A stretch of DNA of 64,000 nt from DASYCK01 sp036500205. GTDB taxonomy: Bacteria; Myxococcota_A; Polyangia; Fen-1088. How positions within the stretch are numbered: position 1 is the stretch's first letter; each line of letters begins with the position of its first letter. Of the stretch, positions 1 through 7,582 are shown piece by piece. The stretch lies in contig DASYCK010000167.1 in the NCBI GenBank assembly GCA_036500205.1, forward strand, positions 8,739 through 72,738. Direction: 5' to 3'. The translations under genes and the position numbers were made by a program. The notes below the pieces were generated by a model. That model had not been told where the DNA came from, made no database searches, and worked only from the letters and a program-made list of their open reading frames with translations.

Positions 1-247
1 GATCCACGCCGTGCAACAGGTGGGGCCGCCCGGCCGGCGTGCAGATGGTGTTGCCGTTGACGTAGTAGCCGCCGGGCGCGACCGGCTGCGTCGGCGCGGC
101 GGCGCACCCCGTCCGCGGGTATGGTGGGGGCGGGCCGCCCCCCGGAATGCCGTCAGAATCGGGCGGCGTGGCTGCGCAACCGGCCGCGCCCAGCAACAAC
201 AGCGCCGCCCCGAACGAGGCGCGCGATCGGACATCAACGAAGTTCAC
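1..247 (-). CDS. Secreted lipoprotein, probable GH5 (cellulase-like) glycoside hydrolase, 5' part only
   Basis: Only the first 82 codons lie in the window; the gene continues beyond base 1. I start it at a GTG (245-247) because AGGAG lies just upstream and because this frame gives a classic lipoprotein leader: a short basic start, a Leu/Ala core and a lipobox ending LGAAGC near residue 24. A Pro/Gly-rich linker follows. The last ~25 residues (YYVNGNTICTPAGRPHLLHGVD) resemble the opening strand of GH5 catalytic domains, where the phrase 'G-x-PHLLHGVDRPSLEW' is common in myxobacterial cellulases. The lipoprotein signal is directly visible. The GH5 assignment rests on this short N-terminal motif and the catalytic glutamates are outside the window, so the substrate is unknown. 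Confidence 0.6.
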   Translation of the reverse strand, partial: MNFVDVRSRASFGAALLLLGAAGCAATPPDSDGIPGGGPPPPYPRTGCAAAPTQPVAPGGYYVNGNTICTPAGRPHLLHGVD

Positions 248-704
248 GTCTCCTATAGAGTCGGGATATGGACACGCCGGATCGTTTCTTTTCAGGTTCC
301 GACGGGACGCCCGCGTCGTCGGGTTCCCGCGACGGTTCTTCCGCCGTCTGAACGACGTTCGTCGACGACCAGGCGCAATCCGCAGGCATCCTGTAGCCAA
401 GTGGAAACGCGCCGAAGGCACCAGGTCCACGGGGTCCTCAGGACCGCCTCGCAGGACGGTCCTCGGAGAAGCGATAGGTCTCGAAGTAGCACTTGCGGAG
501 CGCGGTCCCGCCCTTGAATACCCACTGAATCGCGTAAGGAAAGCTCACGAAGGGTTGTCCTTGGTGATGCGGCGTTGGCCCTTATCCCCCACCGCGGGAT
601 CCGGGGGCCCGGGAAATGCCCGCGCCTTGCGTCGCTGGGGGGGGAATGACCCTGAACACCCGAGCAAGATCGACGAGGAATCACCGCTTGGGCAGGATGT
701 GGAT
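248..704. other. Gene-poor gap with a gene relic
   Basis: About 457 bases separate the lipoprotein start from the YdeI-like gene. The only recognisable content is the AbiEii-type fragment described separately (438-581, minus strand). The rest has reading frames but no convincing start, ribosome binding site or family match. The stretch probably carries the promoters of the two flanking divergent genes; I could not pick out a good -35/-10 pair. Confidence 0.5.
438..581 (-). pseudogene. Relic of an AbiEii/AbiGii-type nucleotidyltransferase toxin
   Basis: One frame of the minus strand stays open from 581 to a TGA at 438-440. It encodes a segment with VFKGGTALRKCY followed by TYRFSED. This is the signature of the nucleotidyl transferase AbiEii/AbiGii family (KGGTxL...RxSEDLD), which serves as the toxin half of type IV toxin-antitoxin and abortive-infection pairs. 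After SED, where the family continues with the catalytic LDF, the frame runs into unrelated residues and stops. Upstream an in-frame TAA lies at 582-584. The fragment therefore has neither start nor end, lacks its second catalytic Asp, and no antitoxin is adjacent. I read it as a decayed remnant. Confidence is moderate because only about 35 residues are informative. Confidence 0.45.
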
Positions 705-1268
705 ATGGAGATGGCCTATCGTGAGCAGTGGCAAGCGGAGATCCAGGAACTGCGCCGCGTGCTGGCCGGCTTTCCGATGGAGGAGGAGCGCAAGTGGGGC
801 AAGCCCACCTACACGGTGGATGGGAAGAACATCGTCATCATCCAGGGATTCAAGGAATACTTCGCGCTGGGCTTCTTTCGGGGCGCCCTGCTGAAGGACC
901 CCAAGAAGGTGCTGGTGCAACTGGGTCAGATACACGCCGGGCGCGTGATGAGGTTCCGCAGCTTGAAAGAGGTCCAGGCGCGGGCGGCGACGATAAAGGC
1001 CTACGTGCGCGAGGCCATCGCGATCGGGAAGGCCGGGCTACGAATGGCGCCGAAGAAGACGTCGGACTATCCGGTTCCGGAGGAGCTGACGGAGCGGTTT
1101 CGCAAGGACAGGCGTTTCAAGCGCGCCTTCGTAGCGCTGACGCCTGGCCGGCAGAGGAGCTACCTTTATCACTTCGGCACGGCCAAGCAGTCCGCGACGC
1201 GGGTGGCGCGGATTGACAAGGCGATGCCCGCGATCTTCGAAGGCAAAGGCTTCCTGGAAAGGCGCTAG
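705..1268 (+). CDS. YdeI/OmdA-like protein (DUF1801 + bacteriocin-protection type)
   Basis: The product is 187 residues. The open frame extends upstream to 147, but that part reads like noise and overlaps the AbiEii relic. I chose ATG 705 because AGGA lies 7 bases upstream and the family similarity begins there. Residues ~8-115 match the DUF1801/YdhG fold (a phrase like RKWGKPTYTVDGKNIVIIQGFKEYFALGFFRGALLKDP is typical, here split across residues 30-75). Residues ~125-185 match the OmdA/YdeI C-terminal helix pair (Phe-Lys-Arg-Ala-Phe ... Pro-Gly-Arg-Gln-Arg-Ser). Members are small cytosolic proteins linked to iron handling or bacteriocin/antimicrobial-peptide tolerance, with no known enzyme activity. 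It converges on the next gene with 26 bases between stops. Confidence 0.8.
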   Translation: MEMAYREQWQAEIQELRRVLAGFPMEEERKWGKPTYTVDGKNIVIIQGFKEYFALGFFRGALLKDPKKVLVQLGQIHAGRVMRFRSLKEVQARAATIKAYVREAIAIGKAGLRMAPKKTSDYPVPEELTERFRKDRRFKRAFVALTPGRQRSYLYHFGTAKQSATRVARIDKAMPAIFEGKGFLERR

Positions 1269-1294
1269 CCCAAGGCGCTAGCCCTTCACGATCG

Positions 1295-2020
1295 TCAGGC
1301 GCGCAGCTCGTCGGCGATGCGCGACAAAACCCCGGACGGGGCTTCCGTGATGATCTCTCCGTGCGAGATGATCACGCGCTTCAGTCGCGGCAGATGAGCC
1401 CAGTCGTCCAGTTGCGCCGCCACCGCCACCTTGTCCTTCACTTCCCGCATCTTTATGGGAGTGGGGATGTGCGGCTCTTGCCCGGTCATGCCGATGGTCT
1501 TGAACAGCCAGCCCATGACCCCGGGGCGGTCCATCAGGTCGAAGATCAGATCATTCATCACCAGCGTCGTGCCGCTGTTCCGCTCGATCAGCAAGGCCCC
1601 TTCCTTCTCGTTCGTGCCGGGGACGGCCAGGAAGCGAACCGATGGGTCGCCGAAGTCCATCTCCGTGGCGTCGACGTGAACCACCTCCTCGACCTTCCTT
1701 CGGGCGCCCGCGGGCGCGATGACCGCCAGCGACGGATAGCGTTGCTTCCAGGACTTCGCGTCCATGCGGTGGATGTCGCCCGGAACGATCAGATACGCCG
1801 GCGCACCATATTCTTCGAGCGCGCTCATCTCGTCTTCGTCCAGTGCAATGGCGCTGTAGATGACCAGCCGGCCGTCACGCAGACGGACCACGGTCATGCG
1901 GCGAGGAACCTCGCCCATGGGCGGCATCTGTAACAGCCCGGTAACCGACAGCAAGCCATCGTCCACGCGCTGAAGCTTTCCGTGCGGCAGGACGGTCCAT
2001 TCCTTGAACGGTTTTGCCAT
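1295..2020 (-). CDS. DUF4336-like protein (metallo-hydrolase-related fold)
   Basis: The product is 241 residues. The open frame allows a start 12 codons further up, but ATG 2018-2020 has a strong GGAGGAATC immediately before it. The N-terminal half (LRDGRLVIYSAIALDEDEMSALEE, then PAYLIVPGDIHRMDAKSWKQRYP) matches the DUF4336 pattern, in which a beta-lactamase-like scaffold has lost the full HxHxDH zinc motif. Here a single His (in GDIHRMD) sits where the metal motif is expected, and a second His lies near the C terminus (IISHGEII). The function of this family is not established; proposals link it to methanol or lipid metabolism. It has no operon partner. The DUF4336 name is based on recalled similarity. 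Confidence 0.65.
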   Translation of the reverse strand: MAKPFKEWTVLPHGKLQRVDDGLLSVTGLLQMPPMGEVPRRMTVVRLRDGRLVIYSAIALDEDEMSALEEYGAPAYLIVPGDIHRMDAKSWKQRYPSLAVIAPAGARRKVEEVVHVDATEMDFGDPSVRFLAVPGTNEKEGALLIERNSGTTLVMNDLIFDLMDRPGVMGWLFKTIGMTGQEPHIPTPIKMREVKDKVAVAAQLDDWAHLPRLKRVIISHGEIITEAPSGVLSRIADELRA

Positions 2021-2073
2021 GATTCCTCCTGGCTCGGAACCAGCAGCAAGCGGCAAGCCATCGAGGAGACGCC

Positions 2074-2260
2074 ATGACCAAGACTCTGCCCGGCGTCGTG
2101 GTGCGCGGCGACGTCACGGTCGAATGGCTGAAGGGCGAGCACTTCCTGCTCCACCACACCCGCACCGAGCATCCCGACTTCCCGGACGCGACGTCGATCC
2201 TCGGGATCACCGACCAGGATCGCGTGCACGCATCACCGGAGGCTGCGCTCAGTGGCCGTC
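2074..2260 (+). pseudogene. Truncated relic of a DUF1579-like / heme-binding-type protein
   Basis: An ATG at 2074 with GAGGAGACGCC before it opens a frame whose first ~50 residues (PGVVVRGDVTVEWLKGEHFL, then RTEHPDFPDATSILGITDQD) clearly belong to a family of ~140-residue actinobacterial/myxobacterial proteins. In that family the segment is preceded by ~20 more residues and followed by a C-terminal half with HYFDSRGV-type motifs. Here the N-terminal strand is missing. After residue ~52 the frame turns into Arg/Ala-rich shadow sequence antisense to the VWA gene. I therefore annotate only the recognisable part as a relic. A short expressed peptide cannot be excluded because the ribosome binding site is intact. 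Confidence 0.4.
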
Positions 2261-2296
2261 GTCGTGAAGACACTGCGGCTCGTTTTCAGCAGCCTG

Positions 2297-4522
2297 TCAG
2301 GCCGCCTTCGTCGCAAGCACGTCGGGCGGAAGTCCCACGGCGCGTGGCGGGGGCTCGCGGCGAAAGCGCGCGGTCAAGATCGATTCGAGCAGCAAGAAGG
2401 CGATCAGCGCGCCCCCCAGCACGTGCCACAGCTCGAGGTGCCGAAGCGGCGCGTTCCCCACGGCGGCGTTCCCCGGGCCCTGCCGATCGGGACGCTGGGC
2501 GTCCAGGAGGATCGCCGGGTCTGATTCGCGAACGTCCAGATTGGCGATGAACGCCTCGCCGGGGCGGTCGACCCAGGCGCCGTTATTCCGATAGGCTCGC
2601 ACGCGGTAGGTGCCCACCTGATCGGTGTCGCGGAACACCACCACGCGGCTGGCGCGACTGCCGCCGCCCGGCGGCTTGGCGCCCGGATCGGAGGGGGCAT
2701 CGGGGATCAGCGCCCGCACGTCGCCGCTCGGCTTCGTGATCTCGATGCGGCGATCCTCGGCGGCGCAGCGGATCTCGCGGGAGGCGCCGATGATGAGCGT
2801 GCCGATGGCGTCGCCCGACGGCGCACCGGCCAGCCGTCGCGCCGCCTCCTGGATCAGCGGGAGAAACCCGGGACGGATGGGAAGGTCGGTCCACTCCCGA
2901 TCGACCGTGGTCGTCAGCAGCAGCACCCGACCGGCGCCGATCTCGGCCTCGACGAGCGCCGGGGCGCCCGTCTCGTACCGCAGGATCACGTGGCGCGTGC
3001 CGTCGCTCGGGCTCGGCTCGAGCAGCTCGTATTGAAAGAAGCGCGCGGAGGCCAGCCCCTCGCCGCCCGCCGTGAAGCCGGCCAGCAGCGGGTGTCGCCT
3101 GTCGATCGGACCGAGGCGCTCGGCCGGGCGGGTGTCGACCGTCTCGCCGTCCTGCGTGCCGGGGCGCGCGGCGGCGGTGCGCCGCAGCCCCAGCGGCTGG
3201 GGCAGGATCTTGTGCAGCCGCTGATTCCAGACGTCCGCGTCGACCTTGTCGCCGACGGAGATGAACACACCACCGCCCCCCTCCACGTAGCGCACCAGCG
3301 CGGCGGCGGCCGCGTCGTTGGGGCGGGCCACGTTCGCCAGGAAGACGGCGGCGTAGTCGCCCAGGTTCCGTGCGGCCAGCTCGTCCGGCAGGGCCACCTG
3401 GACCTGAAAGTGGCTCCCGCCGGCGCGCAAGGCCGCCTCGAGGAAGAACACCTCGTCCTCGTTCCGCACGGTGCGTGGATCGCCATCGACCACCAGGATG
3501 CGCAGCCCGCGCGAGATCTCGACCCGGGTGCGGCGCGTGTCGTCGAGCGGAAACCGATCGGGCTCGAGGGCCACCTCGATCTCGTGCGCGGCCGCGCCGG
3601 CCGTCCCCCCGAGCGGAAACGAATGCAGGAAGCGCTTGTGGATGCGCGCCCCCGGCGCGATGTCGACGAAGCCGCGCCCCACCTCGTCGCCGTCGACGCG
3701 CAGGGCGACCGCGAGATGGGAGGCGGGGCGCGCCGAGAAGTTCGCGATCTCGGCCACCACGGCCAGGCCCTGGGCGCCCAGATCGGGCGCCGGCGTGGCC
3801 GTCAGGTCGGTGATGGCGCGGTTGTCCCACTGCTCGGTGGCCCCCACCGGTACCACCGTGACGCTGACGTCGGCGGGCGCCGGCGTCGCTTCACTGGCGA
3901 AGCCGCTCGCTTGCAGATCGGTGACCAGATAGATGTGCCGCTCGCCGTGCGCCCCGGCGCGCGCCACCTGGGCCGCCCGCCCCAGCGCAGCCGACAGATC
4001 CGCGCGTCGCGCCGACACCTTCACCGCGTCGAGCGCGGCCAGCAGCCGGCTCCGATCACTGGACGGCTCGGCCACGGGCGAGGGGCTCCCCTCGCAGCCG
4101 AGCAACAGCGCGACGTCGGATTCGGGCGCCATGTTTTCCAGCAACGCGCGGGTGCGGCCCCGCGCCGCCTCGAACAGCGTGCTGCCGGTCAGCGGCCCGG
4201 TGCGCCGCTGCAGGCTGGCCGAGTCGTCGAGGATCACGACGGCGGTCTGTGGCCGACCCGTCGACGCGGGCAGATCCGACCGGACCTCCGTGAACGGGCG
4301 CGCGAACAGCAGCGGTAACGCGGCGGCCACGGCGGTGCGCACGATCAAGAGCAGGACGTCACGCAGCCGCCGCCGCGCCGCCACCTCTCGTTCGGCGCGG
4401 AGCAAGAGCTGGATGGCCGCGAACGGGAGCGGGTTCGCGCGCCGCCTCCCCAGGCGATGGACGTACCAGGGCAGGAAGGCGGCCAGCAGGCCGAGCAGCA
4501 GGGAAGGGGCGAGAAAGCGCAT
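2297..4522 (-). CDS. BatA-type membrane protein with von Willebrand A domain
   Basis: The product is 741 residues. Two hydrophobic segments (about 3-20 and 55-73) form the BatA/aerotolerance N-terminal module. A VWA domain follows, with an intact MIDAS start (D99-D-S101-A-S103, DxSxS). A central region of beta-rich sequence leads into a glutamine-amidotransferase-like domain from about residue 335 (LRILVVDGDPRTVRNEDEVFFLEAAL). A C-terminal transmembrane helix lies around 690-715. The architecture matches myxobacterial and planctomycete BatA-VWA proteins usually encoded with a MoxR AAA ATPase and a DUF58 protein. Neither is adjacent here, so the gene is an orphan or the 3' partner is elsewhere. 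The ATG at 4520-4522 is the first good start. The role is probably periplasmic/membrane assembly; the substrate is unknown. Confidence 0.75.
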   Translation of the reverse strand: MRFLAPSLLLGLLAAFLPWYVHRLGRRRANPLPFAAIQLLLRAEREVAARRRLRDVLLLIVRTAVAAALPLLFARPFTEVRSDLPASTGRPQTAVVILDDSASLQRRTGPLTGSTLFEAARGRTRALLENMAPESDVALLLGCEGSPSPVAEPSSDRSRLLAALDAVKVSARRADLSAALGRAAQVARAGAHGERHIYLVTDLQASGFASEATPAPADVSVTVVPVGATEQWDNRAITDLTATPAPDLGAQGLAVVAEIANFSARPASHLAVALRVDGDEVGRGFVDIAPGARIHKRFLHSFPLGGTAGAAAHEIEVALEPDRFPLDDTRRTRVEISRGLRILVVDGDPRTVRNEDEVFFLEAALRAGGSHFQVQVALPDELAARNLGDYAAVFLANVARPNDAAAAALVRYVEGGGGVFISVGDKVDADVWNQRLHKILPQPLGLRRTAAARPGTQDGETVDTRPAERLGPIDRRHPLLAGFTAGGEGLASARFFQYELLEPSPSDGTRHVILRYETGAPALVEAEIGAGRVLLLTTTVDREWTDLPIRPGFLPLIQEAARRLAGAPSGDAIGTLIIGASREIRCAAEDRRIEITKPSGDVRALIPDAPSDPGAKPPGGGSRASRVVVFRDTDQVGTYRVRAYRNNGAWVDRPGEAFIANLDVRESDPAILLDAQRPDRQGPGNAAVGNAPLRHLELWHVLGGALIAFLLLESILTARFRREPPPRAVGLPPDVLATKAA

Positions 4523-4619
4523 GGGCGGTCCGTCGGTGCGGCCAGATTAGCGCAGTCCGGCGATTCTCACAGTAAGCCAACTTTCGTGAGATCGCAGACG
4601 AAATAACACCGCCGCGTTC

Positions 4620-4647
4620 TTGAAAGCCAGATCTAGACATGTAACGT
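4620..4647 (+). promoter_or_regulatory. Possible sigma-70-type promoter for the PQQ-propeller lipoprotein
   Basis: TTGAAA (4620-4625) and TAACGT (4642-4647) are separated by 16 bases in an AT-richer strip just before the ATG at 4657. The -35 matches 5 of 6 consensus bases; the -10 is weak. Transcription would begin only a few bases before the start codon, giving an almost leaderless message. Confidence 0.3.
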
Positions 4648-4656
4648 TAAGTCCTG

Positions 4657-6459
4657 ATGTCCAAGACACTTTTCGTAACTTTTGCGATGTGTGCAATGGT
4701 TGCGTGCTCGAAGAGTGGGCAGGGCGGTGGGACAGGCAGTGGGGGCTCTTCGGGGACGGGAGGGGCCACCTCGTCGGGGTCGGGCGGCGGCACCGGAACG
4801 GGCGGCGGCACTGGCACCGGCGGACGCATCGGCACGGGCGGCAGCAACGGGACCGGCGGACGCACCGGTACGGGGGGCACCACCGGCTCCGGGGGGATAA
4901 CGGGTACAGGCGGAACGTCGAACGGGACTGGCGGCGGCTCGCCCCCCTCGGGAGACGCCTCGGTCTTGCAGCGCAACAATCATCTGTCGCGCGACGGTCA
5001 CTACCAGCAGCCGATGTTGACGAAGGACGCCGTGACGGCGACCAGCAACACCACCATGGACGCGATGGTCACGTTCACGGGCGCTGTCTGGGCGTCGCCC
5101 CTCTATGTCGAGAACGGCCCCGGCGGAAAGGGAATTTTCATCGTCGCCACCACCGGCAACGACGTCATCGCCCTGGACGAGACCGACGGTCACGTCGTCT
5201 GGAAGACGAACATAGGCAGCTCCCCCACCGCCAATCAGGCGACGGGCACGCGGTGTGGCAACATTCACCCGCTGGGAATCGTCGGCACCCCGGTCATCGA
5301 CGCGTCCTCCTCGGTCCGCCGCCTCTACGTGGCCGGTGCCATCGGGACGACATCGATCACGGGGCACCAGATCCATGCGCTGTCGCTCGACGACGGCACG
5401 GACGTGAAGACGGACGGCTGGCCCATCGACGTGACGAAGCTCAGCGCTGGCTCGCTCGCCTTCTCGACGGCGGTCTCCTACCAGAATCAGCGCGCGGCCC
5501 TCTCGCTGGTCGGCGGCATCCTGTATGTCGCGTACGGCGGGCACAGCGGAGACTGCGGCGCCTACCACGGCTGGGTGATCGCGGTCGACACGGCGGATCC
5601 GACGAAGGTAGGGACCTGGGCCACGTCGGGCGCCGGCGAGGCGATCTGGGCGGCGGGGGGGCTCCCCTCGGACGGCACCAACGTGTTCGCGGTCACCGGC
5701 AACAACACCGCCGCGACGGCGCCCACCAGCCACTTCGACAGCGAGGAGGTCGTTCGCTTCACAGGCATGGCGAGCTTCGACAAGTCGTCGAACCAGAACT
5801 ACTTCTATCCGACGCGCTGGCAGACGATGGACGGCTCGAACGACTACGACTTCGGGTCGAGCAACGCGCTCTATCTCGAGGTTCCGGGCGCCACCCCTTC
5901 GACCCTCGTGGTCGCCATCGCGAAGGACGGCCACCTGTACCTGCTCGACAGCAAGAACCTGGGTGGCCTGGGGGGACAGGCGGTCGACTTCTTGGTGGCG
6001 GGGCCGACCGAGGGGATGCTGATCCGCACGGTGCCCGCGGCGTACACGAACGGCGCGGGGGCGCACGTGCTCCTGACCACCGAGTCGTCCGGCATCTGCC
6101 CGAACGGCGTGCCGACCGTGATGCCGGGCGGGCAGAAGGGGCGCGTGCTGATGTCGTTGCTGATCCCGCCGGGCTCGCCGCCCGTCCCGACCGTCGAGTG
6201 GTGCGCGGCCATGACCGCGTCGCCAGGCACGAGCTCCGCGCCGACGCCGATCGTGACGACGAGCGACGATCAGAACGATCCCCTCATCTGGACCATGAAC
6301 GGCGGCGTGTTGATGGGGTACGACGCGGGCAGCGGCGCGACGGTGTTCACCAGCGCCGACACCTGCCCGAACATTCACCCCTGGACCTCGCCGATCGCGG
6401 TCAAGGGGCGCATCGTGGTGGCCGGCGACGGAAACTTCTGTTCGTGGAGCCCGCACTGA
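4657..6459 (+). CDS. Surface lipoprotein with Gly-rich linker and PQQ-like beta-propeller
   Basis: The product is 600 residues. It has a short leader with a lipobox ending MVAC (Cys17), then a low-complexity linker (about residues 20-105) made of GTGG/GSGG units. Such linkers tether surface lipoproteins in Myxococcota. The remainder is a PQQ/pyrrolo-quinoline-type propeller: repeated blade signatures such as GNDVIALDETDGHVVWKTNIG and a run of small Ala/Gly strands with Trp. Family members bind quinone cofactors or act as scaffolds. I cannot identify the enzyme residues, so a dehydrogenase role is unproven. Cysteines at RCGN, GDCG, GICP and TCPN may form disulfides outside the cell. The ATG at 4657 is preceded by AAGTCC only, a weak ribosome binding site. 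Confidence 0.75.
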   Translation: MSKTLFVTFAMCAMVACSKSGQGGGTGSGGSSGTGGATSSGSGGGTGTGGGTGTGGRIGTGGSNGTGGRTGTGGTTGSGGITGTGGTSNGTGGGSPPSGDASVLQRNNHLSRDGHYQQPMLTKDAVTATSNTTMDAMVTFTGAVWASPLYVENGPGGKGIFIVATTGNDVIALDETDGHVVWKTNIGSSPTANQATGTRCGNIHPLGIVGTPVIDASSSVRRLYVAGAIGTTSITGHQIHALSLDDGTDVKTDGWPIDVTKLSAGSLAFSTAVSYQNQRAALSLVGGILYVAYGGHSGDCGAYHGWVIAVDTADPTKVGTWATSGAGEAIWAAGGLPSDGTNVFAVTGNNTAATAPTSHFDSEEVVRFTGMASFDKSSNQNYFYPTRWQTMDGSNDYDFGSSNALYLEVPGATPSTLVVAIAKDGHLYLLDSKNLGGLGGQAVDFLVAGPTEGMLIRTVPAAYTNGAGAHVLLTTESSGICPNGVPTVMPGGQKGRVLMSLLIPPGSPPVPTVEWCAAMTASPGTSSAPTPIVTTSDDQNDPLIWTMNGGVLMGYDAGSGATVFTSADTCPNIHPWTSPIAVKGRIVVAGDGNFCSWSPH

Positions 6460-6503
6460 GCGACCGGCTGGACGCCATCGCGTTTCTCCGCTAGGCGGGT
6501 GAG

Positions 6504-7511
6504 GTGAGTGACGGCGCCCGCTCCGAGACCCTGCGACGGCTGCTGTCGGCGCGGGCCGCCCTGGGGGATTCCGGGAGCCACGCCACCGACTGCGTGCGGC
6601 TCTCCGTCGGCCTCGGCGACGGCCTGCCGGGGCTGCTCGTCGACCGGTGTGGACCGCTCGTCGTGGTGGTGGACTACCTGGGCGCGGCGGAGGGCGGCCT
6701 CGGGGCCGAGGCGCTCCTCGCGGTCGTGCGGGGGGCTTTCCCCGACCATCACGTCGTGGCGAAGGCGCGCGCGTCGTCCGACGGCACCAACAAGTTCGAG
6801 ACCGTCGTGCGCCCCGGAGCGGCCGCCCCCCCGCTGATCGCCGTCGAACGCGGTTTGAAGTTCGAGCTCGGCACCGATCCGGCTCACGACTTCGGCCTCT
6901 ACCTCGACGCCGCCAAGGCCCGCCTGTTCGTGCGCGGGGCGGCGCGCGGCCAGCGCGTGCTGAACCTGTTCTCGTACACGGGGGCCTTCGGCGTCGCCGC
7001 GGCGGCGGGAGGAGCGCTCGACGTCGCCAACGTCGATCCCAACCGCGACTATCTGGCCTGGTCGCTGCGCAACGCCGCGCTCAACGGCGTGAGCATGCGG
7101 GTGCTGCCGGACACGGCGCAGGCTCACCTGGCGAGACATCTGCGGCGGCTGGCGCGCAAGCCGGAGCATGCCAGCTACGACCTCGTCATCGTCGATCCGC
7201 CTGCCTTCGGGGTGGGGCGCGGCAACGAGCGCGTGCTGCGGCTGCTGTGGCCGGAGCTGTTCGCGAGCCTGCGCGCCATGGCCCCGCGGCAGCTCGTGCT
7301 GATGTCGAACGACAAGGCCTTCCGGTCGCGGCAGAGCTTCGAGGAGCTGGTGACGGCGCAGCTCGGAGATCGCTATCGCTTCCAGCGTCTCGGCACCCAC
7401 CTGACGCCCGAGGATCTCGTCGCCGAGCAGCCAGCGCTCGCCTTTCGCCCAGGCGTGGACGATCCTCACTACGTCGAGCCCACTGTCCTGGTGGGCACCG
7501 TTCTGGCCTGA
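6504..7511 (+). CDS. Class I SAM-dependent rRNA methyltransferase, RlmI/RlmK-like
   Basis: The product is 335 residues from a GTG start. The N-terminal part holds the RlmI-like strand GDGLPGLLVDR. The Rossmann methyltransferase core starts near residue 145 with VLNLFSYTGAFGVAAAAGG (SAM motif I), then NVDPNRDYLAW (acidic motif II), and VIVDPPAF near residue 230 (motif IV). YxxN-type folds of this group methylate C5 of cytosine or N2 of guanine in 23S rRNA. The usual N-terminal PUA domain of E. coli RlmI (396 residues) is not recognisable, so the protein is about 60 residues shorter and the exact target base is uncertain. It begins 44 bases after the preceding lipoprotein and shares no obvious operon logic with it. 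Confidence 0.8.
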   Translation: MSDGARSETLRRLLSARAALGDSGSHATDCVRLSVGLGDGLPGLLVDRCGPLVVVVDYLGAAEGGLGAEALLAVVRGAFPDHHVVAKARASSDGTNKFETVVRPGAAAPPLIAVERGLKFELGTDPAHDFGLYLDAAKARLFVRGAARGQRVLNLFSYTGAFGVAAAAGGALDVANVDPNRDYLAWSLRNAALNGVSMRVLPDTAQAHLARHLRRLARKPEHASYDLVIVDPPAFGVGRGNERVLRLLWPELFASLRAMAPRQLVLMSNDKAFRSRQSFEELVTAQLGDRYRFQRLGTHLTPEDLVAEQPALAFRPGVDDPHYVEPTVLVGTVLA

Positions 7512-7582
7512 GCGATCTGGTGGCGGCCACGCCTCCGCCGTGTTGACATAGGGGCGCCCATCGGCGATTCGACGCGCAGATC

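Noticed and set aside
147..704. Longer start for the YdeI-like gene
   Set aside because: The upstream part covers the AbiEii relic and has no conserved sequence; ATG 705 has a proper ribosome binding site.
1261..1283. Direct repeat GGCGCTAGCCC separated by two bases
   Set aside because: It is short and spans a stop codon; no function can be argued.
2990..4318. 442-codon plus-strand frame opposite the VWA gene
   Set aside because: It is Arg/Ala/Gly-rich antisense shadow, without similarity or ribosome binding site, while the minus strand encodes recognisable BatA-VWA domains.
4633..6456. 607-codon minus-strand frame opposite the PQQ lipoprotein
   Set aside because: The plus strand has a lipobox, Gly linker and propeller motifs; the antisense product has none.
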